Origin: Acanthosoma haemorrhoidale
Lineage: Eukaryota; Arthropoda; Insecta; Hemiptera; Acanthosomatidae
Reading direction: 5' to 3'
DNA: 64,000 nt
Assembly (NCBI GenBank): GCA_930367205.1
Contig: OV884011.1
Coordinates: forward strand, 47,133,754 to 47,197,753
The position numbers and the translations under genes are program-made. Every line of letters starts with the position of its first letter. Within the stretch, counting starts at the first letter, position 1. Of this stretch, positions 38,368 through 50,206 are shown in pieces. A model generated the notes under the pieces. It saw only the letters and a program-made list of their open reading frames with translations. It ran no database searches and was not told the origin of the DNA.

Positions 38368-38589
38368 TTAGGATTTTTTTCTGTAATGGAGGAGTGTGAG
38401 GTAAGATCTACTAATAGTGTTAGGAGCACTTAGATCTTCATCCCTGGAAGCATGCCTCAGGTTACCCATGATGAGTGTTGTGAAAGATGAGCCTTTGTCC
38501 GATGTCTGTTTGTTGTTGGCAGAAGATACGTTCGAAGAGTCAGGTAGTGGCTTCAATAGCGTGGGCTCGAAACTGGAGAGCATCTTCTG
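38368..38589 (-). other. Candidate exon, unrecognised
   Basis: The minus-strand frame from 38583 to 38368 is 71 codons of balanced composition (SSFEPTLLKPLPDSSNVSS and onward) in an AT-rich context. Just upstream the minus strand reads CTAAC, then TGTAACCTCAG, a possible branch point and acceptor. A GTAACC donor-like word occurs inside the frame. No family is recognised and no partner exons were seen, so this may be chance. Confidence 0.2.
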
Positions 38590-40100
38590 AGGTTACATCA
38601 TTCAGTTAGTCCCTGTCTGTGGGAATCCGATTGAATGTTTTTTTCTTTTAACTTTTTCTTAAATAAAAAAAAATGAGTTCAAAGGAATGAAGATTTCAAG
38701 AATCCTCATTCAAGGAATGGCTTAATTACCTAACCCGAAGCCACCAGGATATCATTCAGGTACGTGGTCTTTTATCTGTGTGAATTAGTACACGTTCCAA
38801 GATAGTGGTTGTAATAAAGATTCAATCTATCGTAAATTATTTATATTAATTATTTAATTGATAGTAAATTAAAACCCATAACTCCTCGAAATGTGCTGAT
38901 AAGCTTTTCTAGTTGTTCTAACATATCAACCGAAAGTACGGAAGAAAAAGTCGAGTACATTTAACTAAATTTACTCAAAACCTAACTAAGATTTAACTTT
39001 ATGATTTTTTATCTCATGTTTAAGGACGTTACTTTCAGGTAGAAATTGCTTATTGTAACGTTTTAGGCATTTTTGATACGGGCTTCACTTATTAATATTA
39101 TAATTATTATGATATGCTTTATTTGTGGAATGGTTAGATAAATATCACATAAAATTAAGCAGTTTGATAAAAAAATACCGAGAATTGTTTTTTACAATAA
39201 TTTAATTAATTTTATTTAGAATGTCTCAAATATTTATTCATTTCTACTTCATCTATGTGGACTAAATACCATAAAATACAATCAGTATTTACATAATATA
39301 AACAGTACAGCTCATGAACGAGGACATTTTAACCCTAGTTTTTAGTCTATAACAAAATATTTTTGTTTTCAAGGAGACTTCCTTTGAATTAACTATCTGT
39401 AGTAATGTCTAGCTTACTGGCTACTGCAGTATGACTTCTTGGGACCAGCAGCTGTGGCTTAGCCACCACCTTCTTTCTTACACTTAACGTGACAAGATAA
39501 CTCAGGTGAAATTATTTTAAGAAAACCGCTATGTTAATAAATTTTCCTACATATATTTGTGTTGTAATTTTTTAAATTGATAAATATTGTTTATTTTATC
39601 GATTTTTTAAGAGTAAACAGAAAGAAGAATTTATTTGAATTATAATTTCTCCATAAACAACTTCGTGGGTCGAATTTCGATTTGAAGCCCACAAACACAT
39701 TAACCACTAAAAGTTTATTTAACATGTTTTTTTTTTGGTTTAGTAATCAATTTATATGAGCTTTTATAAAGGTTTTGATTGACTTGTGAATGTACCTACT
39801 GGATAAAATATCTAGACTTAGCATGTTTTTTCTTTAATAGTAGAGTTCTTTAACACACTTAAGAAGTAAACGAAAGTAATTTGTTAAGAATGTTTCTGTA
39901 ATTTATGTACGACTCAGAATAAATTGGAGCATTCGTTAGGAACGATAGACTGAATCTAAGTTTAACTATGCAAACTCCATCGCCAAATTACGTTATTGTC
40001 ATGAATATTGAGTTTTGATAAGTCCGGGAATCAAATCCCCGGAATAATTTATGTAAAAAGTTAAACGCTTTCTTCGGCAATGCCTTGTTATTGTCGGTTA
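38590..40100. other. Intergenic, AT-rich, no gene seen
   Basis: No coding signal. A self-complementary TCCGGGAATC / AATCCCCGGA-type word near 40022-40042 resembles a pol III B box but has no partner A box. Confidence 0.4.
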
Positions 40101-40700
40101 GAAGTCTGGTCTCAATAGTCACCTTAATGACGTAAGAAAGTTGTGGTCCCTGCAGACCGACCGACTCCCCCCCCCCTCCTGGACTATTTCCATAATACGA
40201 TCGGTTCCGCTCAGTCGGAATATTCCAAGTGGTAAAGTAAGAAATGTAAATGCGATGCCATCTTTATCTGCCCCCTTCCCGTATAAAATGTTTCCAGCTC
40301 TCTTGCTGTAGTTCGTTAGACCTGGCATTTTGACTTTTAAACATCTGAACGAGCTTCTGGTTTCTGAAAGTCAAAACCGCCACAGCCCCTTCTAATCATT
40401 TAAAAAACGAGCCCGTCCTCTGTTTTCGCAGTCCCTCTTATTTTTCATCCCTCCCCTATTCTCTCCTACCCTGGTTTTATGTTTTTTTCCTTTTCCTTTT
40501 TTTTTCTGTGTTTTTTTTTTAATGGCGAACGTGTATGAAAAGAGATGCCCTATTTGAGGTGGGCCGGGATTGGTCCGTCTTTCACCCCCACCCCTCAAGA
40601 CCACGCCTCCCTCAGGCACCCCAGTGTAATATATGCACTCCCAGCACAACTCCTTCCATGCTTTGCAAATCCTTTTGAAACTTTCTTGTTAATATCTGTT
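40101..40700. other. Mixed non-coding block with C-rich and T-rich runs
   Basis: Contains a run of C near 40167-40176, a long T-rich tract at 40490-40520 and GC-richer patches on either side. Open frames on both strands reflect these skewed runs. No gene or repeat identity. Confidence 0.35.
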
Positions 40701-43700
40701 TCTTTTTCAGTGGTACCTCCTTTTAAATACTCAGAAGCTTCATGTTTCCGAAGAGCTTGGCAACTCGTAGAAAACAAGCTTTTAGGTTTAATAAAAAATG
40801 GCTTCTGTGGCAATCTCTAGAAGGATTTTATATTAAAATAAAATAAAAATTCCACGGCGCTGCATTTCTTCAATATGAAGTCTTAGTATTTATCTTTTTA
40901 TGGTAGGTTTTTTACAGTACTTACGTCGAGAGACTGATGGCACAGAGACACAGATTATTAATTGGCTGTACTTTCAATTCAAATTCCAATTTTTTCCAAT
41001 TACTGTACCCTCATAGCGATTTTGAACGGTATATCTTGTTCGAATTTTCTTCCTTACAAACTAGCCCTGCTAGTGACTCGTAGTTTCTGTGGCAGACAAA
41101 TGTTTTTGGTCGTCTACAGATATTTATCCATTAAAGGTAAGGAACTAGATAAGGTTTAGATAGATGGCTTTAAGGTAAAATCAGTTGACAGGTTATTGCA
41201 TTTCTTAGAGTAGCTATTGCATGTCTGATTGGAACCTTATATGTAAAGAAAACTGCTGTTTATAATTAAAACAATATTACTCACCTGGTAAAATCGCGTC
41301 AAAAAAAGTTTGATGATTTCAGACCGAAATATTTCCCCAGCATAATTCAACGGTAATAAGCGTAAGAGGATGATGACCAGAGAAGGTTTAGAATTAGAAG
41401 ATGGCGCTGGAAGAAGAACCATAACCCTATTTCATCTACCGCCTAGAAGCTGGTTTTATTCTTGGACATCGTGTTTGGTTCTGCGATATGTGAATTCGGG
41501 CTGTAGGCTTTACTTTCGTAAATGTACTTATGCTCCCAAGGGAATCATATTTCCACAGGCATTATGATGCATTAAACCCTTAATAAAGATTATAAACATA
41601 TTAATAGATAAAATATGTGCATTTAATAGAAAGATTAAAACTCAAAGCGAATATGTCTGATTTGGGTTGATAATTTAGTCCACCTTCGTTTATCACAGGT
41701 AATTCGAGTCAGATAGAAAAAAAGGATTTACTAAGCATCCACAATTAAGATTCAAAAACTCTAATCTTAACTTTTTGGATTTCTAGATATTGGGGCGATA
41801 AAAAATTGATTAGAATAATTATGCTTGACATATAACTCATACAAATTGTGAAGAACCATGACAATAAGATGTTTATTAAATGTAAGGGAAATATCATAAA
41901 TTAAGAAAATGAGCAGAACAACAATACCACAAATAGCTTAAATCAATGATCACCTTCCGAAACCGAGAATATGCCTGTTATTGCCTCAAACAAAATGTAC
42001 AACGATGTCATGATAAGCATATGTTCTTAACAATTGGATATATTTGGCTCAAAGTATGGCATGCTATTTGAAATGAATTGGTCATGGCTATGGTACAGGA
42101 CAAATACAAACTCACTGTGTCTTTACGAAACAACACTAGGCATTCAGGGCCCCGAGTCAGCTCCCCTGAAAAAGTCGTCTAGCCGAAGCTCATCAGTCTC
42201 TGAGAGGGTCTAGCTCCAACCAGCAAGTTTTCTTTCTCCGAAGTCGCAAAAAAAAAATTACTGGAGCCGTTTCTCCTTGTCTATTTAAGCACCTTTCTTT
42301 TCGTTCTCCAAAGGGTGATCTTCTCATGATCAGGCGTGCAGCATCACCTCCATCAAAAAGATCGCATCCTCTCCAGATTTGAGTGGATATATGTCTGGGA
42401 CCACCCTGCTCTTAAGTTCATCTAGTCCTCGTCCATGTTGTAACTCATATTCGGACTTTTAAGGCATCGGGAGTTATATGGCTTGTTACGGGACCTCCTG
42501 GCTCTCAAGTCCTTTTTGCTCTTCACACTCAGTGGACAAGTATTTACAGCTTGAAAATCCCCGCTCCGTATTTTCAACCCTTACCCAGGATATAATATTG
42601 GTTTATTCCTTGCCTGGATCCTTCTCTTTTTTCCACCACCTGTCACATCCGACCCTCATTCCAACATTTTACCATTTTTCATTAAGCCATTGGCGATATT
42701 AAAATGTCGATAATCTCTTCAGAGTCTGTGAGAGATTTATCTAGAGAAGTTAGCCCGCCCTGTGAATATTTACTAGGCTTGTAGACCTTGATACTCTGCA
42801 GTTAGGTGTTTACAGTGCTAGAGGAATATCTGTCCTGACAAAAGCATCACCGATTCACTGTTGGCAAAGAACGAACCAGTCTTCCCTCTTGAGGTGCTCT
42901 GGCTGTTCGAGCAAAAACCCAACAACTACGATCACTTAGCTATATAAGTAACGGCTTGTCGATATCTTAGGCTCTTCTTTTTGAGAACTACGACCCACAA
43001 CTGTTTGAGGACCTTGATGTCGCAATTTCATCGGTTCCGCCTTTTGTCCATTTACCAAAATGCCTACGTACGCACTCGTTTCCTTCAATGCCACACTGGG
43101 ATTTAGCCCCGGAAATTCTTGACACCTCTCAGAATCCATTTCGATATACTAACGATTGGTTACCGTCCTCCTCCACAATTAGGCCTCCTCCTACCACTCA
43201 GCCACTAAGCATTGTACACATATTAGTGAGAAAAAATTCTCACAGACTCTAAAGGTACATATATACAGTCCCGACAGCTGTTACTCGTCAACTCCTGCTA
43301 TTGCTGCTACTATGGCCTAATGGGCAATATAACATTAGGCGCTGTAAACAGGTCGTGTTATTAAAAAAAACAAATAGAAGTATACGCACATAGTTAATTG
43401 TTTCTTGAACTTTTTTTCCCTCATAGCCCCTTTAAATTTACAGATAATTGTATACAATTATAGAACTTCAGGTGAATCTATTTACAAATTATTTTTGTAT
43501 TTCCTGTAGCGTCGCTACATTATAAACAGGTTTTGATATTTTATAAAAATTATATAATGAATAAACATATATTTATTATACGTGACTGGACTAAACTGAT
43601 TCTAATAAAGGTAATGGTACTCACCTTTTTGATCTAACTTAAAACTAAATTACATACTAATTCTAAACCTATTTTTTTCCCGACAGTCTGTTGCCGTCGA

Positions 43701-43929
43701 TGTGGGAGGAGTGGTGGGGTCATGAATAATTTTTTTTTTTTTTTTTTCTAGTGTAGTACAATGTCTTATGAATAATTTTTCATTGTGACATTTATTTATC
43801 ATGAAGAGAAATTTAACATTTACGAGATTAAAAACATTCAAGTATTCCCTTTAAGTTTAATGAACTTTATTAATCGGTGTCGGATTTCTTAGTAAAAGTG
43901 AGCTTCTAAAATATTATTACTTGTATAAT
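40701..43929. other. Intergenic, no gene seen
   Basis: Mixed sequence. The stretch 42120-43150 is less AT-rich and has a minus-strand frame of 67 codons (42936-43139) with no recognised family. It could be an old element, but no reverse transcriptase, integrase or transposase motif was found. Confidence 0.4.
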
Positions 43930-44030
43930 GGAGGGGCGTGAAGGACTTCCCTAGACTCCGCTTCCTCTTTCGCATGCAAGGGAGATTGACAACCATGTGG
44001 ATTTGGGAGGTCTCTGGTCTGTTTGTAACT
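43930..44030 (+). repeat. 3' UTR fragment of the Jockey-type LINE family
   Basis: CTTCCCTAGACTCCGCTTCC and TCTTTCGCATG, followed by ATTTGGGAGGTCTCTGGTCT, match the 3' UTR of the copies at 37186-37250 (plus) and 54440-54500 (minus strand). Confidence 0.65.
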
Positions 44031-44494
44031 TAAGTACGGTACTAAAGTACTAACAGTCTCCATTTAAATGATAAAATCTGAAAAATACACGATTACCTTT
44101 TTCCTCTCCAACCCTTCATGTAAAATATAATTAACTGTGGTTCAGTCAATTGAAACTAATAGTAGTTTGGACTAAAACTAATAAACGAAATGTAAACTTT
44201 TAAGTTTTAGGGATTATCTTTGGTCCAAACGCTTTTGAACTAAAGTTCTATACCACGAAATATAATTGGTCACAAATAAATTGTTTTGTACAATAAGTTG
44301 GAATATAAAACTTTCATAAAATTTAAGAAAAAATTATGTTAATGGTTTTTAACGTGCACTGTTTCGGCGGATTGGCATATATAACGTGGAACACTAGCGA
44401 ATAAGATTATAGATATTGCAGCTTGGTTGTGTGGTTGGCTTTATATTGCAAATTTGTGTTGTGGTATAGTCCCATTGTTAATAATAATCATTAG

Positions 44495-44585
44495 CCAAAG
44501 AAAAAATATCCTGACAGGACCGGGACCTAACCAATATTCAGTCGGGTGCCCTATCTGTATCTGCACTGGCCACTATCAGGTGTTT
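44495..44585 (-). repeat. Possible tRNA-derived SINE head
   Basis: The minus strand reads TGGCCAGTGCAG, similar to a pol III A box, and about 40 bases later GGTTAGGTCCCGGTCCTGTCA, where a B box normally gives GGTTCRANNCC followed by CCGGTCCTGTCA. The same arrangement occurs at 16826-16985. Decayed, and without a definable tail. Confidence 0.35.
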
Positions 44586-45244
44586 TGGCTGGTCCAAGTC
44601 TAGCTAGTGAATAACCACGAGCTCCGTTATCTCTGGGATTCCATACTGTGAACGTAGAGGGTGTCACTCTCCTGTTGCGACACCACTTAGCGTGGGTGAC
44701 AGCCACGAGATTTCGATCCTTTTAGCCACTGTTGGCTGTTACTTCCTAGATGTACCAAACATGACAGAGAATAACCAGCGACGACTCAGAATCCATCCCG
44801 AATATGCATCTTCCAAACCACACGTTCTGCGTATACTGTCACCCTCAAGTGCAGCGTTGTGCGTACCTCTGCCCACATTTAGAAACTCGAAATTCTGGAG
44901 AATAGGATAGTTTTATTTCTACACAGATCCAAAACCCACCACTTGAAAACAACACTAAATTACCTAATAATTTTTACGTTTGCCGTCGTGGAACATACAA
45001 ACAACAAGATATAACAGCTCACCAGTACATGCTTGAAAGTAGACCCTCTTCCTTCTTGCTCGGTGTTGTGCCAACTTTACCATGTACAAATAGAAGTTAC
45101 CCTCTTCACCACCCACTTTTCCATATTTGTATACCAATAACATTTCGACGTAGGTAGGTAGAGAGATGGGACTAGTTCACAATTCTGACACTGCGAGCGC
45201 TCACTAGGGGCGCTGGCGTAGTCACCACTGATTCGCGGAAATCT

Positions 45245-45248
<4 letters not shown>
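44586..45248. other. Intergenic, no gene seen
   Basis: GC content is moderate. The 72-codon open frame at 44692-44910 shows no family features. Confidence 0.4.

Positions 45249-45306
<58 letters not shown>
45249..45306. repeat. (TC)n microsatellite, about 29 units
   Basis: Uninterrupted TC dinucleotide repeat of about 58 bases directly beside the left arm of a short inverted-repeat element. Confidence 0.95.
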
Positions 45307-45308
<2 letters not shown>

Positions 45309-45309
<1 letters not shown>

Positions 45310-45535
45310 ATATATATCTATACCTCGGAGGGATACAACACTTAAGGTATTAACGGGTGATCTTCAAAAATGTTTGCCGTCACCCCTTATAACAAATTGC
45401 ATAAGCTTTTACAAGAGAAAACTTTGGACGTTGAATTACACCCTTTTTGATTCTTCTGATTCGTCAGTCCATTGTATTATGTGGGACGAATCCAAAGGAG
45501 CTCGTGTTGTATCCCTCCGAGGTACAGATATATTT
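45309..45535. mobile_element. Small inverted-repeat (MITE-like) element
   Basis: Arms at about 45311-45341 and 45504-45533 are reverse complements over some 30 bases with one mismatch. They share ACCTCGGAGGGATACAACAC and its complement. The interior of about 160 bp contains no transposase. No target duplication could be fixed because the flank is (AT)n. Confidence 0.55.
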
Positions 45536-45601
45536 ATATTATATATTTATAGTGACCGTTAACTACATAAGATAAATCACCCTATAATCTATTGAATATA
45601 T

Positions 45602-45924
45602 ATTGTAACAAATGTAAATAACATTACAAAAATAGAAATCATTGTAAATATGGTAAACAATAAAACATGCTGCTATGGGCCAATTAGTTATATGAGCTGG
45701 GTCACCAGCTGTCAGGGCAGGTACTAGGCCCAACCGCCGAGAGACCCTTCTCGGCTCACGTCTCTGTCAGAGATCAAAGGAAACCACATACTCAAAACCT
45801 CATTGGGTATTATAAAAACGGTTCTTATTGGCTACTGACGAAGCCAGCTGGGTATTTAAGACCGGCGGTTTGGGGCCTGTATATCATTCTCCTGGGAACT
45901 ATTTGGCTCGAGGCTGCTCTGCTT
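45602..45924. other. LTR-like or promoter-like region
   Basis: After an AT-rich start at TGTAACAAATG, the sequence becomes GC-richer. It holds a TATTTAAG box near 45854 about 70 bases ahead of dispersed repeat family B. With the matching TATA-then-repeat layout at 26.4-26.9 kb, this suggests the promoter of the same element type. The boundaries are not defined. Confidence 0.25.
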
Positions 45925-46407
45925 AAACTCTGAAACATGGCTTCTTCTTTATGAATAACCTCTGCATCTGTCTCATCACCTAACTACGTTTTAGTCTGGC
46001 GTTGTCAGATCCCATACCTTCCTAGTAGGAATCTCTGCCTTCGTCTCGCTAAAACTAGCACCTCCTAGGGAAAGACCTCTCCCTATTGGACAACGGTTGT
46101 CGTGGCCCTGCAAGCTTGCCAAGCAGTGTTCCCTACGGCAATTCAGTCTGACTCTCTCCGGTTCACACTCGCCTTTGGGATCCTTTCGCCTATCTTCAGA
46201 TACCGAGTATGAATTTGTGGTTATTCCAAGACCACACAAACTACCTACACCACCTACCCTATACCTCTTCTCCTGAAAATAGTGCATTGTCGGGGCACAT
46301 ACCTATCAAAAATGGAGTCAGATAGTAAGACCGCCATGAAACGATTGTCCAGGTTATAAACTTAATCAACCCTCACTTCGTCACCAGGGCTAGGGTAACT
46401 AGGCACC
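45925..46407. repeat. Dispersed repeat family B, long copy
   Basis: Shares ordered blocks with 26708-26890: AAACTCTGAAA, TTCTTTATGAATAACCTCTG, GGGGCACATACCTATCAA and GTCACCAGGGCTAGGGT. About 300 bp between the second and third blocks (about 45965-46270) is absent from the shorter copy. Open frames inside are not family-like. Confidence 0.6.
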
Positions 46408-46691
46408 CCCTCGTGACGACCCGACAGTATTAAATCTTGGTCCTTTTGAGTCCACCGAGACTAAACCCAAGTTCATGAGAACAACCATTAATGTTATTAT
46501 TAATAATATTATTGCGATTATTACTACAGGATAAGTAAAAAGGTATAGCTTTTATTCCAGGTATAAAGACGAAATGATAAAGATAAATGATAGAGGAACA
46601 GCTGTTCGGTAGTATAAAAAAAAAAATTAAAACCACTAAAATTTTAATGATTTCCTCATTGATTGTAAAAAACAAAACAATATCATTGCAG

Positions 46692-46832
46692 GTATGCCAG
46701 CAAAATCAAACACCACAGGTTTATCTCTTTCTGTCGCTCACTAGTGGCTTGGTCAACGAGACATCCCCTGATGATAGTGTCCCCGACATTCAGCAATCGT
46801 TATTTACCCCGCATCAGCTAAAGGACGTTTAG
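46692..46832 (+). other. Candidate 3'-terminal exon, unrecognised
   Basis: From a possible acceptor (ATCATTGCAG, ending 46691), 46 codons remain open to a TAG: VCQQNQTPQVYLFLS, then GLVNETSPDDSVPDIQQS, then LKDV. Composition and amino-acid mix are protein-like in contrast to the A/T-rich sequence upstream. There are no visible partner exons and no recognised family. It could be a real terminal exon or an element remnant. Confidence 0.25.
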
Positions 46833-48483
46833 TTAGCTATTTTTGAGAGTAAAGGTAACTTAAATCATTCAACATATTAAACCTAAACCCAAGTAGTTTG
46901 GTGATTTCAAATAATATTCCGTCTTGTTAATTACTTACTCTCGTACAAATAGTAGTGGAAATATTAACAAATTAAGTAAGTATAAGTGACATGTTATAAA
47001 TATAATTAATGCATTTTTATAATTTTTTTGATGTCTGTTGAGACAAAAATATCGTTTTATTCCAGTTTACATAACAACACATTCATGTTTGTTTCGAACA
47101 GAACTCTACATACACAGTACATCTATGACCCTATTAATTAATTATACATGGATTTTAATATTAGCACACGTGCATACCCTAACCCTTTCATGAAGACACT
47201 ACCATACACCACATTTCTCAGGAACACACATTGTAGAGCTAAAAGCATCTGGAAGTAATTACTTAATTAGGATATCAGAGAAATAAACTGATGGAGACAA
47301 GGGTGGCTACTTTAAAGAATTGCACCAGGAAGAATGTAAGAAGTAGAAGATATGTTATATGTGAACTTGCCATGTAATAAATAGTTCATAAAATAATAGA
47401 AATAAGATATATAAATTGACTATAGCTTATAAGTGTCTTTGTCGGCGGTCGACAAAAGGGATTTGACAAACGAGTTTACGGACCAGTGATAAACACCCCT
47501 TTTACACGGGTTTGGAAACAAGGCAAAGGTAAGGCTGGGAGTATTAACAGTGCTTGAAGACACATTGATTTTATATTTTGCTGGGCAGGATGGGGCATCA
47601 TAATAACCCTTTTCGGTACTACAGTATTCAGATCATGATAACACTGATCTCAACACCGATTCGACCCTCTGGTAATAATAGGCACGAAATGGGCATGAAA
47701 AGACACTTTCAGTTGACAAGATGGCAACAAACTCCCTTTTGTACACAGGTCAGTTGTAGGAGTGTTTGAGGAATAGAGTAGAGGCCAGTTTTATAGAAAG
47801 TAGAATACGGATTGGAGTCAGTTGATAAGAGACAAGAGGCTTGAAGAAAGCTCTTTCAGCAAGGTACTTGCTAAGGCTGGCTGGCCGTTTTCATTACATC
47901 AACCATGTGTAGAATTAAGTAAAATGCAATATTTATCATATAAGTCTAATGTAACCATATCCACCATTTCATTTTAGTTATTCTATTTTATTTCATCTTA
48001 TTTTCATCCATGTAAATACAATGCTTCTCGTATCGTAAATTCAATTATGCTGTACATTTATTAAAGTTCAATGTCTAAATTCCTTCCATCGATCAACACA
48101 AAATCAACCTTTTGACAATAACTAATTGGCACAAACATTAAATCAGTTCCATATTAATCAATTTTATTTTAGTGTAACTTTACGCCAATGCAGTACACTC
48201 ATAGTCTCATAGAGTATAAAATCAAGTAGTTTGACTAATTAATGGAAACCCAAATCAATCGATCTAAATACGTTAACTTAACTATTTGACTTGAGCGTAG
48301 AGGCGTTTACGAGTAAGGAAGGTGAAAATATATATGTATCGATAGATACATTTGATATATTTCATCCATTTTTATATTTATATAAATAGTATATAATTTT
48401 TTTTTTATGTAATTTAAAATATATTTGCTCACAGAAAATTGAAATAAAAAATCGAACAATAACGATTTTTTTAAAATATAAAC
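46833..48483. other. Intergenic, AT-rich, no gene seen
   Basis: No coding signal apart from short incidental frames. Confidence 0.45.
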
Positions 48484-48500
48484 TAGGGGGCTAAGCCCCC
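48484..48500 (-). repeat. Short G/C hairpin, possible Helitron 3' end
   Basis: GGGGGCTAAGCCCCC is a compact hairpin in an AT-rich setting. On the minus strand it is directly followed by CTAGT, as at Helitron 3' ends (hairpin then CTRR, inserted before T). The usual spacer of about ten bases is missing and no 5' TC end or helicase was found. Confidence 0.3.
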
Positions 48501-49875
48501 TGCGCACTTCACTTATTAACTTATTGAAAATAACATAAATCTTAAATAATGAATCATTAACAAAATCAAGAAAATAACATATAAAGGCATAACTGTATCA
48601 GAAGTAACAATTTGGTACACGGTTGTAAGTGAGGTCAATAAATGTTTTTAACTGCTTAAGGTAATCATTGATTAAACTCTCTTTCCAAATAGGCCGTGTG
48701 CAATCAGATACTGAATCTTTAATGTTTTAGTTTTTATGGAATTGGTCTTGGTCCGTCCAGCAGTCAGCAACAAGTGACTAGCCGTACAATCGTAAGTACA
48801 GCAATAGTAAGAGATCGTATGTCTGTTATTTACAGTTGTCACAAGGGCATTTGTTAACATTAAGATAAAACTTGTGTGATTAGTTTCAACTTCCTCCGTG
48901 TCCGGTAATTATTTGGGTCAATTTGTAATTTCGATTCGGCATCTTTTTTCTTGATTCTACTGACTGTATGTACAACAATCGAACAAACGTTCGAATGAAT
49001 GTATTGGGCCCATTCCGTTGGTTCCATTTTTCCCACAGATTGTGAATCATGATAGAGACAGGTCTTGTATAGTACGATATGCAGCTGTAGCTAAAAAGTT
49101 AAAACTATTAAATTCAAATTTTAATATTCGGTGTTATTTTTATTTATTGTTATTTGATATTATTTTTATTTTCTAAAATATTTTTTTTATTTCATTTATT
49201 TATTTGTTGTGTTTTAGCAACCAAATTATAATTGTGCAGCTTCTTGGAATTAAAAAATAAAAATAAAGTGTTTCTCTGTCTTTTCGGCCTGATATGCACG
49301 ATTGGGACTCATCAGGAAGCATCAAAGAGCACTGTGTGTCATTGAGCATTGCTCTTGATGATTTGCTCACATTGTAGCGTTCCCAAAAGTAATAAACACT
49401 GATCTGCTTCCACAATTCAGGCCGAGTCTGACCATTGATACCGAATAGCAGAACTAATTATTAAGGTTTCCTTAGAGATCGTTATTATTTATATTTGTGT
49501 ACAGTAATTTCCGTCAATACTTGGTATCAAATATTGTTATAATTTTTTTTTTTTTGTAACATTCTTCAATTTTCTTATGCTTGCTCATTCGTGATTACCT
49601 TTGTTTGTTTCATTCATATTCTATTTAAGTATTTATCGATGAATGAAACTGTGCTTCAATGCAACTCAACATAATTGCGCAGCTTCGCTATTGCTTTATT
49701 AATAAAGTGTTAATTCTCACTTGGTATTTCCAGCAACTCAGCTAGTGCTTTGCTTTGACTTGAACTGTCAATAATAGTTACTGATTGTATAAACTGATGG
49801 GACTTGATTGGGATGCAATGTTTATAAGAATATTTTTGTAGTATTGTTAGATGTGGTTATTGTGTTGTACTATAT
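48501..49875. other. Intergenic, no gene seen
   Basis: AT-rich. Includes the segment 48885-48960 similar to 25570-25650 (old dispersed repeat) and T-rich low complexity at 49130-49210. Confidence 0.4.
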
Positions 49876-50206
49876 TGTTAGTTTTTTTTCCACGGTCCCC
49901 TAATAGAGGAGTGGGGTAGAGTTGGTTTGTTTGTCAGTCTGTCATCAGACGGGACTACATCTGCCTGCCTACCCTCCCAGGAGTCATCCCGTTCCTTTAG
50001 TATGTTAATTCACTGGCAGGGTGGGGGTATTGTTAGCTGCAAATGGCTTATATAACCTGGTTACGGCCGCCCCCGGTCCCATGCCCAGCCCTCCATACAC
50101 TCGCCTTTTTCTATTATCCTCCATGCTAATGGCTCATATTGACAATATGCCCTAATAAAAGGTATTATAAATATAAATACATCGGTGCCTACGTACATTT
50201 TGGCAG
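49876..50206 (+). repeat. Candidate solo LTR
   Basis: Begins TGTTAG and could end TTGGCA. In LTR-like order it contains CTTATATAACC (TATA type) near 50047, a GC-rich segment and AATAAAAGG near 50155. TTGGGCTAATCCGGGG directly follows, where a primer-binding site would lie. There is no second LTR and no target duplication, so the call is tentative. Confidence 0.3.

Noticed and set aside
40018..40046. Self-complementary B-box-like word
   Set aside because: Only the short palindrome is present; no A box or SINE tail.
40392..40649. Lysine-rich 85-codon minus-strand frame
   Set aside because: Produced by a T-rich tract on the plus strand; low-complexity artefact.
42936..43139. Minus-strand frame that faintly resembles a retroelement protease region
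   Set aside because: No D[ST]G active-site motif and no neighbouring reverse transcriptase or integrase; resemblance too weak.
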